Assembly: GCA_017619275.1 (NCBI GenBank)
Contig: JAFZSR010000017.1
Coordinates: 1 to 33,461 of the forward strand
Origin: Prevotella sp.
GTDB taxonomy: Bacteria; Bacteroidota; Bacteroidia; Bacteroidales; Bacteroidaceae
DNA length: 33,461 bases
Direction: 5' to 3'
Shown in pieces: positions 6,641-14,884 of this stretch. Position 1 is the stretch's first letter, and the number at the start of each line of letters is the position of its first letter. The position numbers and the translations under genes were made by a program. The notes beneath the pieces are model-generated. The model was given only the letters and a program-made list of their open reading frames with translations, searched no databases and had not been told where the DNA came from.

Positions 6641-6826
6641 TCCAGCTGCTGTGAGTATAAGCATTTATAATGCGATGAATGCTCCAGCTGCTGTGAGTAT
6701 AAGCATTTATAATGCGATGGATGCTCTTTTCGGATTTAAAATCCTGATACTCAATGCGGTCGGATTACAAATCCGCCCGAACGAAGAACGAAAAATCCGC
6801 CCGAACGAAAAATCCGCCCGAACGAA
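6641..6826. repeat. Tandem 42-bp duplication and triple AATCCGCCCGAACGAA repeat
   Basis: Two 42-bp units with one mismatch lie at 6641-6682 and 6683-6724 (starting TCCAGCTGCTGTGAGTATAA). Three copies of AATCCGCCCGAACGAA follow at 6770-6785, 6794-6809 and 6811-6826. The 450-bp gap 6413-6861 has no credible gene; a reading frame through it comes from the repeats. Confidence 0.8.
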
Positions 6827-6861
6827 AGAATCTATCCTCTCACCACTCACCTCTCACCCCT

Positions 6862-7467
6862 TTATCTTTCCTTTTCCATTTTTTCCAGGTTGCGCTGTGC
6901 CAATTTCATGCCCTGCGCTGCTGCCTGTTGAAACCAATAGAGGGCTGAGTCAGGATTCGCTGCCACGCCCTGCCCATCGCGATACATCGTGCCCAGGTTG
7001 TTCTGCGCAGCTGCATGACCTCGACAAGCGGCAGCCAGATACCAACGACGAGCCTCGGCATAGTTTTGTTCCACACCGTTGCCCGACTGATAGAGCCAGC
7101 CCAAGTTGGACTGTGCCAGCACATAGCCTTGACGGGCGGCCAACAGGAACCAATGGGCTGCAGCAGCGTAGTCCTGCTTCACACCCTGCCCATCCTTATA
7201 CATCACCCCCAGGTTGTTCTGTGCCTCTGCCAGTCCCCGTTCTGCCGCCATCCTGTACCACTCCGCCGCCTCGGCATACGCTCCCGCACGGTCGTATTTC
7301 AATCCTTGGCGCAGCATGGCCCATTCAAGGCTATTGAAAAGGCGGGATGAGGAATGTGGAGCCGCCGATGCCGATGGAGCTGCCTCTGGAGTTTTACGCA
7401 TGAGGAAGAGTCCCGCCGCAATCAGCGCGATCAAAGCAAGGGCAATGAGGGGCTTTTTCTGGTCCAT
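6862..7467 (-). CDS. Membrane-anchored Sel1-like repeat protein
   Basis: The 201-aa protein starts with an N-terminal membrane helix (PLIALALIALIAAGLFLM), which probably anchors it in the inner membrane with the rest outside. A low-complexity Ala/Ser linker follows, then about four Sel1-type TPR repeats: pattern A-x-A-x-x-W-Y/F-x-x-A-A-x-x-G-x-A-x-A-Q-x-N-L-G-x-x-Y-x-x-G-x-G-V (for example EWYRMAAERGLAEAQNNLGV). Such repeats form a scaffold for protein contacts; no catalytic function is expected. It is the last gene of the minus-strand cluster that begins at the Mrp gene and follows the GH43 gene by nine bases. Its partner is not evident. Confidence 0.85.
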   Translation of the reverse strand: MDQKKPLIALALIALIAAGLFLMRKTPEAAPSASAAPHSSSRLFNSLEWAMLRQGLKYDRAGAYAEAAEWYRMAAERGLAEAQNNLGVMYKDGQGVKQDYAAAAHWFLLAARQGYVLAQSNLGWLYQSGNGVEQNYAEARRWYLAAACRGHAAAQNNLGTMYRDGQGVAANPDSALYWFQQAAAQGMKLAQRNLEKMEKER

Positions 7468-7476
7468 GCAGAATCG

Positions 7477-9144
7477 TTATTGCTGAATGTCGTAATGGAA
7501 GAAGTCGAACCGCGCCTTTCCACCTGATGCTTTCTCGCCAAGAGCATAACAATAAAGCCCCACACGCGAACCCTTCCAACTGCCCATGCGCAGGGCGAAA
7601 GGCTCGCCAACGGGCTGGAAACGCTTGCCATCGGTGCTATATGCCAACTGATGACGATTCTGGCGACTGTCGATGGTGCACCGCAGATAGACCACCTTCT
7701 GCTTGCAGGGGGCGATGATGTCGCGCGTTCCTTCGTTCTCCTGATAGAAGAACAACCCTTCGGCCTGACGGCAGATGCCGATGCCAAAGAAGCGGTTGGC
7801 CATGCAGAGCAGTCCGGCGTGGTCGCCCTCACGGAGTTGAGAGCCATCGATACGTGTAGTAGCCTCGCTGATGTAGCCCACCGTCTTCTGCGTGAGCATA
7901 TTGCGGCTCATCTTCATGTTGGGAGCGGGCAGCGCATGAAGCGTCAACCATCCCTGTCGCTCGGTCAGGCTCCAAGCCGAATCAACGGGATTGTGGTTCC
8001 ATTGCCATTGCAAGCCCAAGGCACGCTGTTGCTGGCCCACCCAGTGAAGCGCTGAGGGGGTGAACTCATCGGACAGTTCGTCGATGAAGTCGCAGACCCA
8101 CCCCCTGCCCCTCCCTATATGGAGGGGAGTAGATAGTTCTTTCGCTGATAATTCTGACGGCAATGGTAACTCCTCCCCTCCCTCAGCTGGGGGGAGGGTC
8201 TTGAAAGGACTTGTCCACACGTCGACCGGCTCGCCCACCCCATTGCCGTCGATGTCAACGCCCATGAGGGGCCAGTCGTCCTTCCATCGGGCAGGCTGCA
8301 GGTGCACCACCCTACCCCTGGGATGCGTCTCTTGGAAATGATAGAACCACCAGGAGCCGTCGGGCGTGTCGACGAGTGCCCCTTGGTGAGGGCCGTTGAT
8401 GGCGGTGGAACCCTGCTCCATCACCACCCGCTTCTCGTAGGGACCGTAGATGTTGCGGGCGCGCAGCACCGTCTGCCAGCCCTGCCCCACGCCGCCTTCG
8501 GGGATGATGAGGTAATAGTAGCCGTTGCGCTTCAGAAACTTCGTGCCCTCGGCCACAGGGCCCGTGTAGACCGTCACGCCGTCGTCGAGCAGCTGACGGC
8601 CATCGGCACTCATGCGGTGGATGATGATGGGACCTGCTCCATGCTGGCTGCGGCCCAAGTAGGCCTTCCCGTCGTCGTCCCAAAAGGGGCACGGGTCTTC
8701 CCATTTCGGCACTTCCCTCAGACAATGCAATGGGCTCCAAGGGCCACGCGCATCGGCGGCAGAGGTCATGAACAGCCCCTCGTCGGGGGTGCAGAAATAG
8801 ACGTAGAAGCGACCATCGTGGTGGCGGATGGCTGGTGCCCACGAGCCGCCGCCATAATGGCGGTTGGCGTCCCAGCCTGGCAGGGCGAAACGGTCGTAGA
8901 GCTGGCTCACGAAGTGCCAGTTCAGCATGTCGGTCGACTCCAGCACCTGGATGCCCAGATAGTGGAAGTCGGAGGCCACCATGTAATACTTGTCGCCCAC
9001 GCGAATCACGTCGGGGTCGCTATAGTCGGCATTCAGCACGGGGTTCTTGTAGGTGCCGTTGTGCTGGTCGCCCCAGTCGAGCTGCCTTTGCGCCGCCAAA
9101 GGCAGGGTGGCACAGAGCATCAGCAGTAGGATCTGTTTCTTCAT
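7477..9144 (-). CDS. Secreted GH43 family glycosidase (xylosidase/arabinofuranosidase type)
   Basis: The 555-aa protein has a signal peptide (MKKQILLLMLCATLPLAAQ) and a GH43 five-bladed propeller. Likely catalytic residues are Asp43 (DYSDPDVIR, base), Asp150 (KWEDPCPFW, modulator) and Glu199 (VAEGTKFLK, acid). From about residue 355 a C-terminal beta-sandwich follows (LGLQWQWNHNPVDSAWSL, typical of the GH43_12-like C2 domain). The family removes xylose or arabinose from plant glycans; the exact substrate cannot be read. The linker at residues ~312-350 is unusual: it is encoded by two GC-rich palindromes (8108-8127 and 8172-8198) of the type found between genes elsewhere in the window, so a repeat seems to have been absorbed in frame. 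The gene lies seven bases behind xseB, in one transcription unit with unrelated housekeeping genes. Confidence 0.9.
   Translation of the reverse strand: MKKQILLLMLCATLPLAAQRQLDWGDQHNGTYKNPVLNADYSDPDVIRVGDKYYMVASDFHYLGIQVLESTDMLNWHFVSQLYDRFALPGWDANRHYGGGSWAPAIRHHDGRFYVYFCTPDEGLFMTSAADARGPWSPLHCLREVPKWEDPCPFWDDDGKAYLGRSQHGAGPIIIHRMSADGRQLLDDGVTVYTGPVAEGTKFLKRNGYYYLIIPEGGVGQGWQTVLRARNIYGPYEKRVVMEQGSTAINGPHQGALVDTPDGSWWFYHFQETHPRGRVVHLQPARWKDDWPLMGVDIDGNGVGEPVDVWTSPFKTLPPAEGGEELPLPSELSAKELSTPLHIGRGRGWVCDFIDELSDEFTPSALHWVGQQQRALGLQWQWNHNPVDSAWSLTERQGWLTLHALPAPNMKMSRNMLTQKTVGYISEATTRIDGSQLREGDHAGLLCMANRFFGIGICRQAEGLFFYQENEGTRDIIAPCKQKVVYLRCTIDSRQNRHQLAYSTDGKRFQPVGEPFALRMGSWKGSRVGLYCYALGEKASGGKARFDFFHYDIQQ
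8097..8210. repeat. Palindromic repeat absorbed into the GH43 coding sequence
   Basis: CCCCTCC/GGAGGGG (8108-8114 with 8121-8127) and CCTCCCC/GGGGAGG (8172-8178 with 8191-8197) lie inside the gene and encode a linker rich in Pro, Gly and Glu between the catalytic and C-terminal domains. The same palindrome type occurs in non-coding DNA at 6440 and 21529-21701. Confidence 0.6.
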
Positions 9145-9151
9145 GGGTGCT

Positions 9152-9352
9152 TTAGTCTTGCTCGGTGGAGTCCAGAATCTTTTTGATTTCCTCGTCGGTC
9201 TTTGTCAGCTTGTCGCGACAGAGTTTGATGAGTTGCTGGGCACGCTTCAGCTGTTCCGTCATCTGGTCGATGTCCAGCTCGTCGTTCTCCATTCGGTGCA
9301 CGATAGCCTGAAGCTCGGCGTAAGCCTCTTCGTATTTAGGTTCTTTGTTCAT
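9152..9352 (-). CDS. xseB: Exodeoxyribonuclease VII small subunit
   Basis: The 66-aa protein matches XseB: YEEAYAELQAIVHRMENDEL followed by DIDQMTEQLKRAQQLIKLCR, the helical hairpin of the small subunit. It pairs with XseA to degrade single-stranded DNA to oligonucleotides in the cytoplasm, with a role in repair. Its ATG overlaps the stop codon of xseA by four bases (ATGA), indicating translational coupling. Length is normal for the family. Confidence 0.93.
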   Translation of the reverse strand: MNKEPKYEEAYAELQAIVHRMENDELDIDQMTEQLKRAQQLIKLCRDKLTKTDEEIKKILDSTEQD

Positions 9353-10887
9353 TTTATGATGGATTTGATGGTTCCTTTTTCCAGGCGTGTCTCAATCTCG
9401 TCGCCCTTGCTGAGTTGCTTGGGGTCGCGCACGGCGTGGCCGTCTTTTAGGGTGATGCTATAGCCTCGATGCAGCAGCAGTGCCGGGTCGAGCGCCTTGG
9501 TCTTCTCTTCCAACAGTGCCAACTGGTTCTGCCTGACGGTGAGTGTGTGGCGGAGCAGCATGGGAATCTTTTGTTCGCAAGCCGAAAGCTTGGTGCCCTC
9601 GGTCCCCACTCGCCGTTGCATACTGCCGAGCAGATGGCTATAGAGCGAATGAAGACGGGCCTCTTGCCGTGCCTTCACCACCGAGAAAAGGCGTGGGATA
9701 ATCTCTTGCAGGGTGGTGAGTTGAGCGTGGAGTGCAGTGAGGCGGTGCTGCGCGAAACGGGTGATGCGGGCCTGAGAGTCGTCGAGGTTGGTGAGCACCT
9801 GCTTCAGATGGTCTATGAGGAAGGCGGCGGCCGCCGTTGGGGTTTTCACGCGAGTATGGCTCACCATGTCGAGAATGCTCTCGTCGCGGTCGTGACCAAT
9901 ACCGGTAATGATGGGCAGGGGGAATTGCGCCACATTCTCGGCCAAGGCCAACGTGTCGAAGCCCGACAGGTCGGCGGTAGCACCTCCACCACGCAGGATG
10001 ACTACACAGTCGAAGGGAGGACCCACCCCCAACCCCATTCCCGAGCAAGGCTCGCCTACCCGTAGCCTTTCCCGAACGGGAGGGGCGTTTGTATAGTCTT
10101 GCTGCGGAGAAATACCCACCCCCAACCCCATTCCCGAGCAAGGTTCGCCTACCCGTAGCCTTTCCCGTGCGGGAGGGGCGTTTGTATAGTCTTGCAACGG
10201 AGTAGTCTGACCAAGCCCCCCTCCCGTTCGGGAGGGGCTGGGGGTGGGTATCTGATTGGGTGTCTGGTATATGCTATCCAGCGCGGCAATGATGCTCTGC
10301 TCCACCTGTTCGCCCTGCATGATGGCAGGGAAGAGGGTTACGCTGAAGCGAAGGCCAAAGGCATTCTCCGTCAACTGTTTCACAAAGTCGCCATAGCCGG
10401 CTGCGGTGGCACTGCTAATGACGGCGATGCGCTGGCAGAACACGGGCAGCGTGAGTTCTTTCTGCAAGTCGAACACGCCCTCCTGCTTCAGCTGTCGGAT
10501 GATTTCCTGCCGTCGGCGTGCCATATCGCCCAGCGTGAAGGTGGGGTCGATGTCGGTCACAATCCACGAGAAGCCGAAAGCCTCGTGGAACTGCGCATAC
10601 ACCTTCAGCAGCACCTTCAGTCCAGCGTGGAGTGTTTGGCCGGTTGTACGTTCAAAATAAGGGCGAATAATCATCCACTTCGAAGCCCAACACTTGGCCG
10701 AGGCGCGGGCTATCGGCGTGGCGCTTCGTTCATCCTTCTGGATGAGTTCCATATAGCAGTGCCCACGACTCTCGCGACATTCCGACAGTTCTGCCTCCAC
10801 CCAATACTCACGGGTCAGCGTCTGCTCAATGGTCTGTCGCACCAAAGCGTTCAGCTCGAAGAGGGAGAGGGCGGGAGTGGCGTTCAT
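9349..10887 (-). CDS. xseA: Exodeoxyribonuclease VII large subunit with a repeat-derived insertion
   Basis: The 512-aa protein has the XseA layout: N-terminal OB fold (residues ~5-105, LFELNALVRQTIEQTLTREY), the catalytic core (LPVFCQRIAVISSATAAGYG; CVVILRGGGATADLSGFD; PIITGIGHDRDESILDMVSH; RVKTPTAAAAFL), a long helical region and a C-terminal segment (LLHRGYSITLKDGHAVRD). About 80 residues (209-291) inside the core, just before the strand FDCVVILRGGG, are encoded by two 93-bp tandem palindromic units plus a third hairpin. Without them the length would be ~430 aa, normal for the phylum. The insertion keeps the frame open, so the enzyme may still work, with an added Pro/Gly/Arg-rich loop; a splicing or folding effect cannot be read from DNA. 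It is coupled to xseB and follows the subtilase gene by 12 bases. Confidence 0.92.
   Translation of the reverse strand: MNATPALSLFELNALVRQTIEQTLTREYWVEAELSECRESRGHCYMELIQKDERSATPIARASAKCWASKWMIIRPYFERTTGQTLHAGLKVLLKVYAQFHEAFGFSWIVTDIDPTFTLGDMARRRQEIIRQLKQEGVFDLQKELTLPVFCQRIAVISSATAAGYGDFVKQLTENAFGLRFSVTLFPAIMQGEQVEQSIIAALDSIYQTPNQIPTPSPSRTGGGLGQTTPLQDYTNAPPARERLRVGEPCSGMGLGVGISPQQDYTNAPPVRERLRVGEPCSGMGLGVGPPFDCVVILRGGGATADLSGFDTLALAENVAQFPLPIITGIGHDRDESILDMVSHTRVKTPTAAAAFLIDHLKQVLTNLDDSQARITRFAQHRLTALHAQLTTLQEIIPRLFSVVKARQEARLHSLYSHLLGSMQRRVGTEGTKLSACEQKIPMLLRHTLTVRQNQLALLEEKTKALDPALLLHRGYSITLKDGHAVRDPKQLSKGDEIETRLEKGTIKSIIK
10015..10263. repeat. Palindromic repeat array inside xseA
   Basis: Two nearly identical 82-bp units start at 10021 and 10114 (period 93 bp, 31 codons; three base differences noted). 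A third hairpin at 10213-10250 (CCCCTCCCGttCGGGAGGGG) follows. The outer ends are inverted copies: ACCCACCCCCA at 10021-10031 and TGGGGGTGGGT at 10239-10249. On the gene strand each unit encodes QDYTNAPPxRERLRVGEPCS plus GMGLGVG. Confidence 0.8.
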
Positions 10888-10899
10888 GACGGAAGCGGA

Positions 10900-12330
10900 T
10901 TAGTGGGATGCGGTCTGCTTGAGTCCCTGCTGATAGGCTTGCCAGAAGTTGGGCAAACCGTAGCCGAAGATATTGTTGGGCGCGTCGTACTGGTCGGCGT
11001 TCTGCCTTACCAGCTCAATGATTTCAAGGGCAGTGAGCTGAGGCAGAGCCTGCCACAGACAAGCCACCATGCCGCAGGTGACGGGTGTGGAGAACGAGGT
11101 GCCCATATCGTGCACCAGCGTGCCTCGCCCTGAAACGAGCGTCGTGTTGCTGCCACGAGCAACGACGTCGGGCTTCACGCGACCGTCTTGCGAGGGGCCT
11201 ATGCTACTGAAAGGCGCCAGCTGTCCGTCGCCATCGACGGCTCCTACGGTGAGGATGTCGCGGGCATCGGCGGGCACGCCAATCTTCTTCCATTTGCCCA
11301 TGCCGCTATTGCCTGCCGAGTTGCAAAGGACGATGCCCTTGCGCGCCAACATCGATGCCGCACGGCTGATGTGGGCTGTCTGTCCGTCGAGGTCGCGCAG
11401 TTGGTAGCTGGCCAACGGGGCATCGTAGGCATAATACCCCAGCGACGAGTTCATCACGTCGGCGCCCACGCTATCGGCAAACTCGGCAGCCATCACCCAG
11501 AAGTCTTCTTCCACAGGTTGCTCGCTGATATTGTCTTCAGAGCGAAGCAGCCAGTAGGAGGCGTCGGGCGCCGTGCCGATGATGACCTCCTCTGCACGTG
11601 CCGCCATAGCCGAGAACACCTTGGTGCCGTGATCAATGCGGTGGAAGGAGGGACCTGGTGGCACGGGCGACTCGCTGGCCTCGCCAGGACTCACAAAGTC
11701 GCGCACGCCCAGCACATGGGTATTCTTAAAGGCGGGTATGCGATGATAGTTCTGGAATCCGCCGTCGAGGATGGCAACGGTGATGCCACGCCCCGTGAAG
11801 CCCGCCTCGTGCAGACGTGTACCACCCAGCATCTCAATTTGCTGCGCCGCCATACCGTAGGGGTCGTTGGGCACGCTGTCCCAGCGGTTGAATGTCTCGT
11901 GCACATTCCAACGGATGTCCTCAGGCTTTTCGATGGAGTCGGGAGCCACATACACACAACGGCTGGCTACCACGATGGGCAACTGCGCCAAACGTTGTAG
12001 CACTAACGTGTCGGTCGATTTCACCACCACCGTGTTCAGCCATCGGCTGGTGCCCATGATGGTGGCTCCCTTCACGGCAAACTGTTTCAGATACTGACGG
12101 GCCACAGGCAGGTCGGTGCTGTCGATGGGCAACCCCTGACGCTGGCGCCGCTCCAGACTCTTCTTCGAGAGGAAACGCTGGGGCTTGTCCAACGTATGGG
12201 TGGTGGCAGCCTTGTCGGCCAGATAGTAGCGATACACGTAGGTGCCGCGTGCGGGATTCTTCACTTTGACGGCCCATGCGCACATCACGGCTCCCATCAG
12301 CAGCAAGGAAACAAGGATGTATTTCTTCAT
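10900..12330 (-). CDS. Secreted subtilisin-like serine peptidase (S8 family)
   Basis: The 476-aa protein has an N-terminal signal peptide (YILVSLLLMGAVMCAWA), an ~140-residue propeptide-like region and an S8 domain. The triad is complete: Asp189 (VAILDGG), His234 (DHGTKVFS) and Ser412 (GTSFSTP); Asn341 (SAGNSG) fits the oxyanion hole. It lacks the C-terminal sorting domain of type IX secretion cargo that many relatives carry, so a periplasmic or directly exported location is likely. It lies 25 bases after the Mrp gene and 12 before xseA, in the same cluster, but no functional link to them is evident. The substrate is unknown. Confidence 0.9.
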   Translation of the reverse strand: MKKYILVSLLLMGAVMCAWAVKVKNPARGTYVYRYYLADKAATTHTLDKPQRFLSKKSLERRQRQGLPIDSTDLPVARQYLKQFAVKGATIMGTSRWLNTVVVKSTDTLVLQRLAQLPIVVASRCVYVAPDSIEKPEDIRWNVHETFNRWDSVPNDPYGMAAQQIEMLGGTRLHEAGFTGRGITVAILDGGFQNYHRIPAFKNTHVLGVRDFVSPGEASESPVPPGPSFHRIDHGTKVFSAMAARAEEVIIGTAPDASYWLLRSEDNISEQPVEEDFWVMAAEFADSVGADVMNSSLGYYAYDAPLASYQLRDLDGQTAHISRAASMLARKGIVLCNSAGNSGMGKWKKIGVPADARDILTVGAVDGDGQLAPFSSIGPSQDGRVKPDVVARGSNTTLVSGRGTLVHDMGTSFSTPVTCGMVACLWQALPQLTALEIIELVRQNADQYDAPNNIFGYGLPNFWQAYQQGLKQTASH

Positions 12331-12355
12331 AATGGCGTAGCGGTGGATAAGAGGT

Positions 12356-13453
12356 TCAAGCTTTGCGCTTCACTTTGTGTACCATCGTGACCACAGCCTG
12401 CGCCAGGTTGAGGAAGGCCTGTCCCGACATCGAGTCGACATTGGCAGCCACAGGCTTGCCCTCGTCGCCATTATCGCACACGCTCTGCACCAGTGGCAGT
12501 TGTGCCAGCAAGGGCACATTCAACTCTTCGGCCAAGCGCTTACAGCCCTCACGACCGAAGATGTAGTAACGGTTCTGGGGCAACTCGGCCGGCGTGAACC
12601 AAGCCATGTTCTCCACCAGTCCCAGAATAGGCACCTTCACCTTCTCGTTCTGATACATGTCGATGCCCTTTCGGGCGTCGGCCAATGCCACTTGCTGGGG
12701 TGTCGACACGATGACGGCTCCCGTGAGTTTAAGGGTCTGCAAAAGGGTCAGGTGAATGTCGCTCGTACCCGGTGGTGTGTCGAGTATCAGATAGTCCAGC
12801 TCGCCCCAGTCGGCATCGGCAATGAGCTGCTTCAAGGCGTTGCAGGCCATGCCGCCGCGCCAAAGCGTAGCCGTAGTGGGAGCCACGAAGAATCCTATCG
12901 AGAGCATCTTCACGGCATAGCGCTCCACAGGCACGATGAGGTCGCGACCATCCACATTGCGGGCATACACCCGCTCGCCTTCCACGCCGAGCATCTTGGG
13001 AATGCTGGGGCCGAAGATGTCGGTGTCGAGCAGTCCTACGCGATAGCCCAGGCGTGCCAAGGCCACAGCCAGGTTCACCGCCACCGTGCTCTTGCCTACC
13101 CCACCCTTGCCGCTGCTCACGGCCACGATGTGCTTCACGCCCGGCAGCAGGTCTTCATCTTTCGGACGGGGTTTCTGCTTGAACTCGGTGGCAATCTCCA
13201 CTTCCACGTCGTCGCCGCAGTCAAATTTTATCTGTGCCTCGGCGGCCTTCACCGTCGACTTCAGGAAGGGGTCGGTATCGCGGGGAAACTCCAACACCAC
13301 CTTCACCTGCCAGTTCTTTCCGTCGTGTGGCTGGGCAATGGGGGTCACCACAGGCGTGTCGGCCACCATTCCGCTCTCCACCAGGTTTTTCTTTGTGCCC
13401 GCATACATCACCTTTGCGAGCGCATCCATAATCAGTTTTGGATAGAGTGTCAT
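12356..13453 (-). CDS. mrp: Mrp/NBP35-family ATPase (ApbC-like iron-sulfur carrier)
   Basis: The 365-aa protein has an N-terminal MIP18/DUF59-like domain (residues ~1-90) and a P-loop ATPase of the Mrp/NBP35 type with the deviant Walker A KGGVGKST (116-123), switch region LLDTDIFGPSIPKMLG and LDYLILDTPPGTSDIH. Family members carry or insert iron-sulfur clusters in the cytoplasm. The C-terminal CxxC that holds the bridging cluster in many Mrp proteins is not present: the usual position reads ENMAWFTPAELPQNRYYIFG. Apparently cysteine-free versions also occur in Bacteroidetes, so this may be a lineage feature. It is the first gene of the six-gene minus-strand cluster, with its own promoter (13488-13518). 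Confidence 0.9.
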   Translation of the reverse strand: MTLYPKLIMDALAKVMYAGTKKNLVESGMVADTPVVTPIAQPHDGKNWQVKVVLEFPRDTDPFLKSTVKAAEAQIKFDCGDDVEVEIATEFKQKPRPKDEDLLPGVKHIVAVSSGKGGVGKSTVAVNLAVALARLGYRVGLLDTDIFGPSIPKMLGVEGERVYARNVDGRDLIVPVERYAVKMLSIGFFVAPTTATLWRGGMACNALKQLIADADWGELDYLILDTPPGTSDIHLTLLQTLKLTGAVIVSTPQQVALADARKGIDMYQNEKVKVPILGLVENMAWFTPAELPQNRYYIFGREGCKRLAEELNVPLLAQLPLVQSVCDNGDEGKPVAANVDSMSGQAFLNLAQAVVTMVHKVKRKA

Positions 13454-13487
13454 GATTAGGTAGAAACAGTTTTTTGATATGCGCTTG

Positions 13488-13518
13488 CAAAATTAGGGAA
13501 AAAAACGTAAATGGCAAA
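13488..13518 (-). promoter_or_regulatory. Promoter of the mrp-led cluster
   Basis: On the minus strand TTTG at 13518-13515, a 19-nt spacer, and TAATTTTG at 13495-13488. Gaps of at most 25 bases between the six genes down to 6862 suggest one long transcript from here. It is back to back with the promoter at 13535-13566. Confidence 0.7.
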
Positions 13519-13534
13519 GAAAACCGTTTCTGTT

Positions 13535-13566
13535 TTTGCCCGAAATAAAAATAATGTGTACTTTTG
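13535..13566 (+). promoter_or_regulatory. Promoter of the pseudokinase gene
   Basis: TTTG at 13535-13538, a 20-nt spacer and TACTTTTG at 13559-13566 lie 23 nt before the ATG at 13589. It is a full-consensus Bacteroidetes promoter divergent from the mrp promoter. Confidence 0.75.
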
Positions 13567-13588
13567 CATCGTCAATGACCGATAGAGC

Positions 13589-14881
13589 ATGAACTACGAC
13601 GAAATGCTAAAATCATCCAGCAGCATGGCGCAACACCGCGAGCAGCTGCCTTTGGGGTTCTTCTGTCGCAAACAAATCGAGGGCAAGTATCGTAACGCCT
13701 TGCAACTGAAACCCGAGTGGACCGACAGTCTGACGGCCACCGAAGGGTTGCGCCGCGACCGTCAGTTTGCCTTCGACCACAGGAGCCGCCATCAACTGAA
13801 ATACGAGTTTTACGAGGATAGCAGCGGAATTGTTGAACTGGACTTTGAGCCGGGCAATTACCAGTCGCTGGCCCATTTGCTCGCCGACGAACCCGCCACC
13901 TTGGCCCGCAAGGGCTTCATCAAAAACATTCTCAATGGTCTCTTCGATGCCACCGAAGAGCTGCACCAGGCAGGGATGCTCCATCTTTGCTTTGCGCCCT
14001 CAACAGTCTTTTTGCGAAAGGGCGACGACACGCCTTTGCTGCTTTGTCACGGCTCGTCGCTGCTGGGCGTCAAGGACCAGCGCGCCCTCTATCAGGGCTT
14101 CGAGACGATGGTGGCGCCCGAAGTGCTCGACGGCAACACCAAGCCCGATGAGCGCAGCGACGTCTATGCCCTCGGACGATTTATCGAACAACTCTTCCTC
14201 AACAGCAATCTGCCCTATGAATACAAAGCTGTGGTGAAACGCGCTACCGACGACGACCCTGCGCAGCGCTACGACAGCGTGGCCGCCATGCGCAAGGCCA
14301 TTGATGCGCGCAAGACCAGCCGCAAGTCGCTGCTGGCCATATTGGCAGCCGCAGTCGTGGCGGGCTTGCTGGTGTGGCTCTTCTTCGACTTGATGCCCGA
14401 GACATCCAACGTGGAATTCATCGACGACAACGGCGTGGTACAGAAGGAAGACCCCTACCAGCAGGTGTTCGACGACCCCTTCGTGAACGACCAGGAAGAA
14501 TACATCGACCCCGAGATTGCGCTCTACCTCGACTCCATCGGCATGGACGAGATGACTGACGAAGAGTTCAAAGCCTTGAGCGACTCGGTGAAGACCGCCA
14601 CCCAGCTGGAGGATATCTTCCGCCGCCGCTTCACCCAGCAGGCCGAGGCAAAGCTGACCGAGCTGTATAGCCGCCAGAACCTGGGGTCGAGCGAAACCGA
14701 CTTCATTTCGCACAGCGGGAAAGTGTTCGACGAGCTCATGACCTACGCCGCCCAGTTGGCTCGCGAGTCTGGCATGCAGGAGGGACAGGCCAGTAGCCTG
14801 GCATCGCAAATCATCTCACACATACAGGCACAGAAGCAGGAGGAATTGAACCGACTTGGAAACCAACAGGGAGGTCAATAA
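13589..14881 (+). CDS. Membrane-anchored protein pseudokinase
   Basis: The 430-aa protein has a cytoplasmic kinase-like region (residues ~20-240), one membrane helix (248-268, LLAILAAAVVAGLLVWLFF) and an acidic, largely helical outer part (270-430). The C-lobe is recognisable: LNGLFDATEELHQAGMLHLC, APEVLDGNTKPDERSDVYAL (APE at 176-178, invariant Asp191) and a final helix FIEQLF. But the HRD catalytic loop reads LHLCFAP (131-137) without Asp or the following Asn, and DFG reads CHGSS (153-157). No clear glycine loop or VAIK lysine is seen. It should therefore be inactive as a kinase and may act as a signalling scaffold or nucleotide-independent switch across the membrane. It stands alone, between the mrp cluster and the barrel operon. 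The partner is unknown. Confidence 0.75.
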   Translation: MNYDEMLKSSSSMAQHREQLPLGFFCRKQIEGKYRNALQLKPEWTDSLTATEGLRRDRQFAFDHRSRHQLKYEFYEDSSGIVELDFEPGNYQSLAHLLADEPATLARKGFIKNILNGLFDATEELHQAGMLHLCFAPSTVFLRKGDDTPLLLCHGSSLLGVKDQRALYQGFETMVAPEVLDGNTKPDERSDVYALGRFIEQLFLNSNLPYEYKAVVKRATDDDPAQRYDSVAAMRKAIDARKTSRKSLLAILAAAVVAGLLVWLFFDLMPETSNVEFIDDNGVVQKEDPYQQVFDDPFVNDQEEYIDPEIALYLDSIGMDEMTDEEFKALSDSVKTATQLEDIFRRRFTQQAEAKLTELYSRQNLGSSETDFISHSGKVFDELMTYAAQLARESGMQEGQASSLASQIISHIQAQKQEELNRLGNQQGGQ

Positions 14882-14884
14882 GCT

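Noticed and set aside
6618-7337. 239-aa frame starting in the tandem repeats
   Set aside because: The first part is repeat sequence and the rest is antisense to the Sel1-repeat gene.
8302-9129. 275-aa frame antisense to the GH43 gene
   Set aside because: A shadow of GC-rich coding DNA; the GH43 frame has signal peptide and catalytic residues.
12377-13459. 360-aa frame antisense to mrp
   Set aside because: Shadow of the conserved ATPase.
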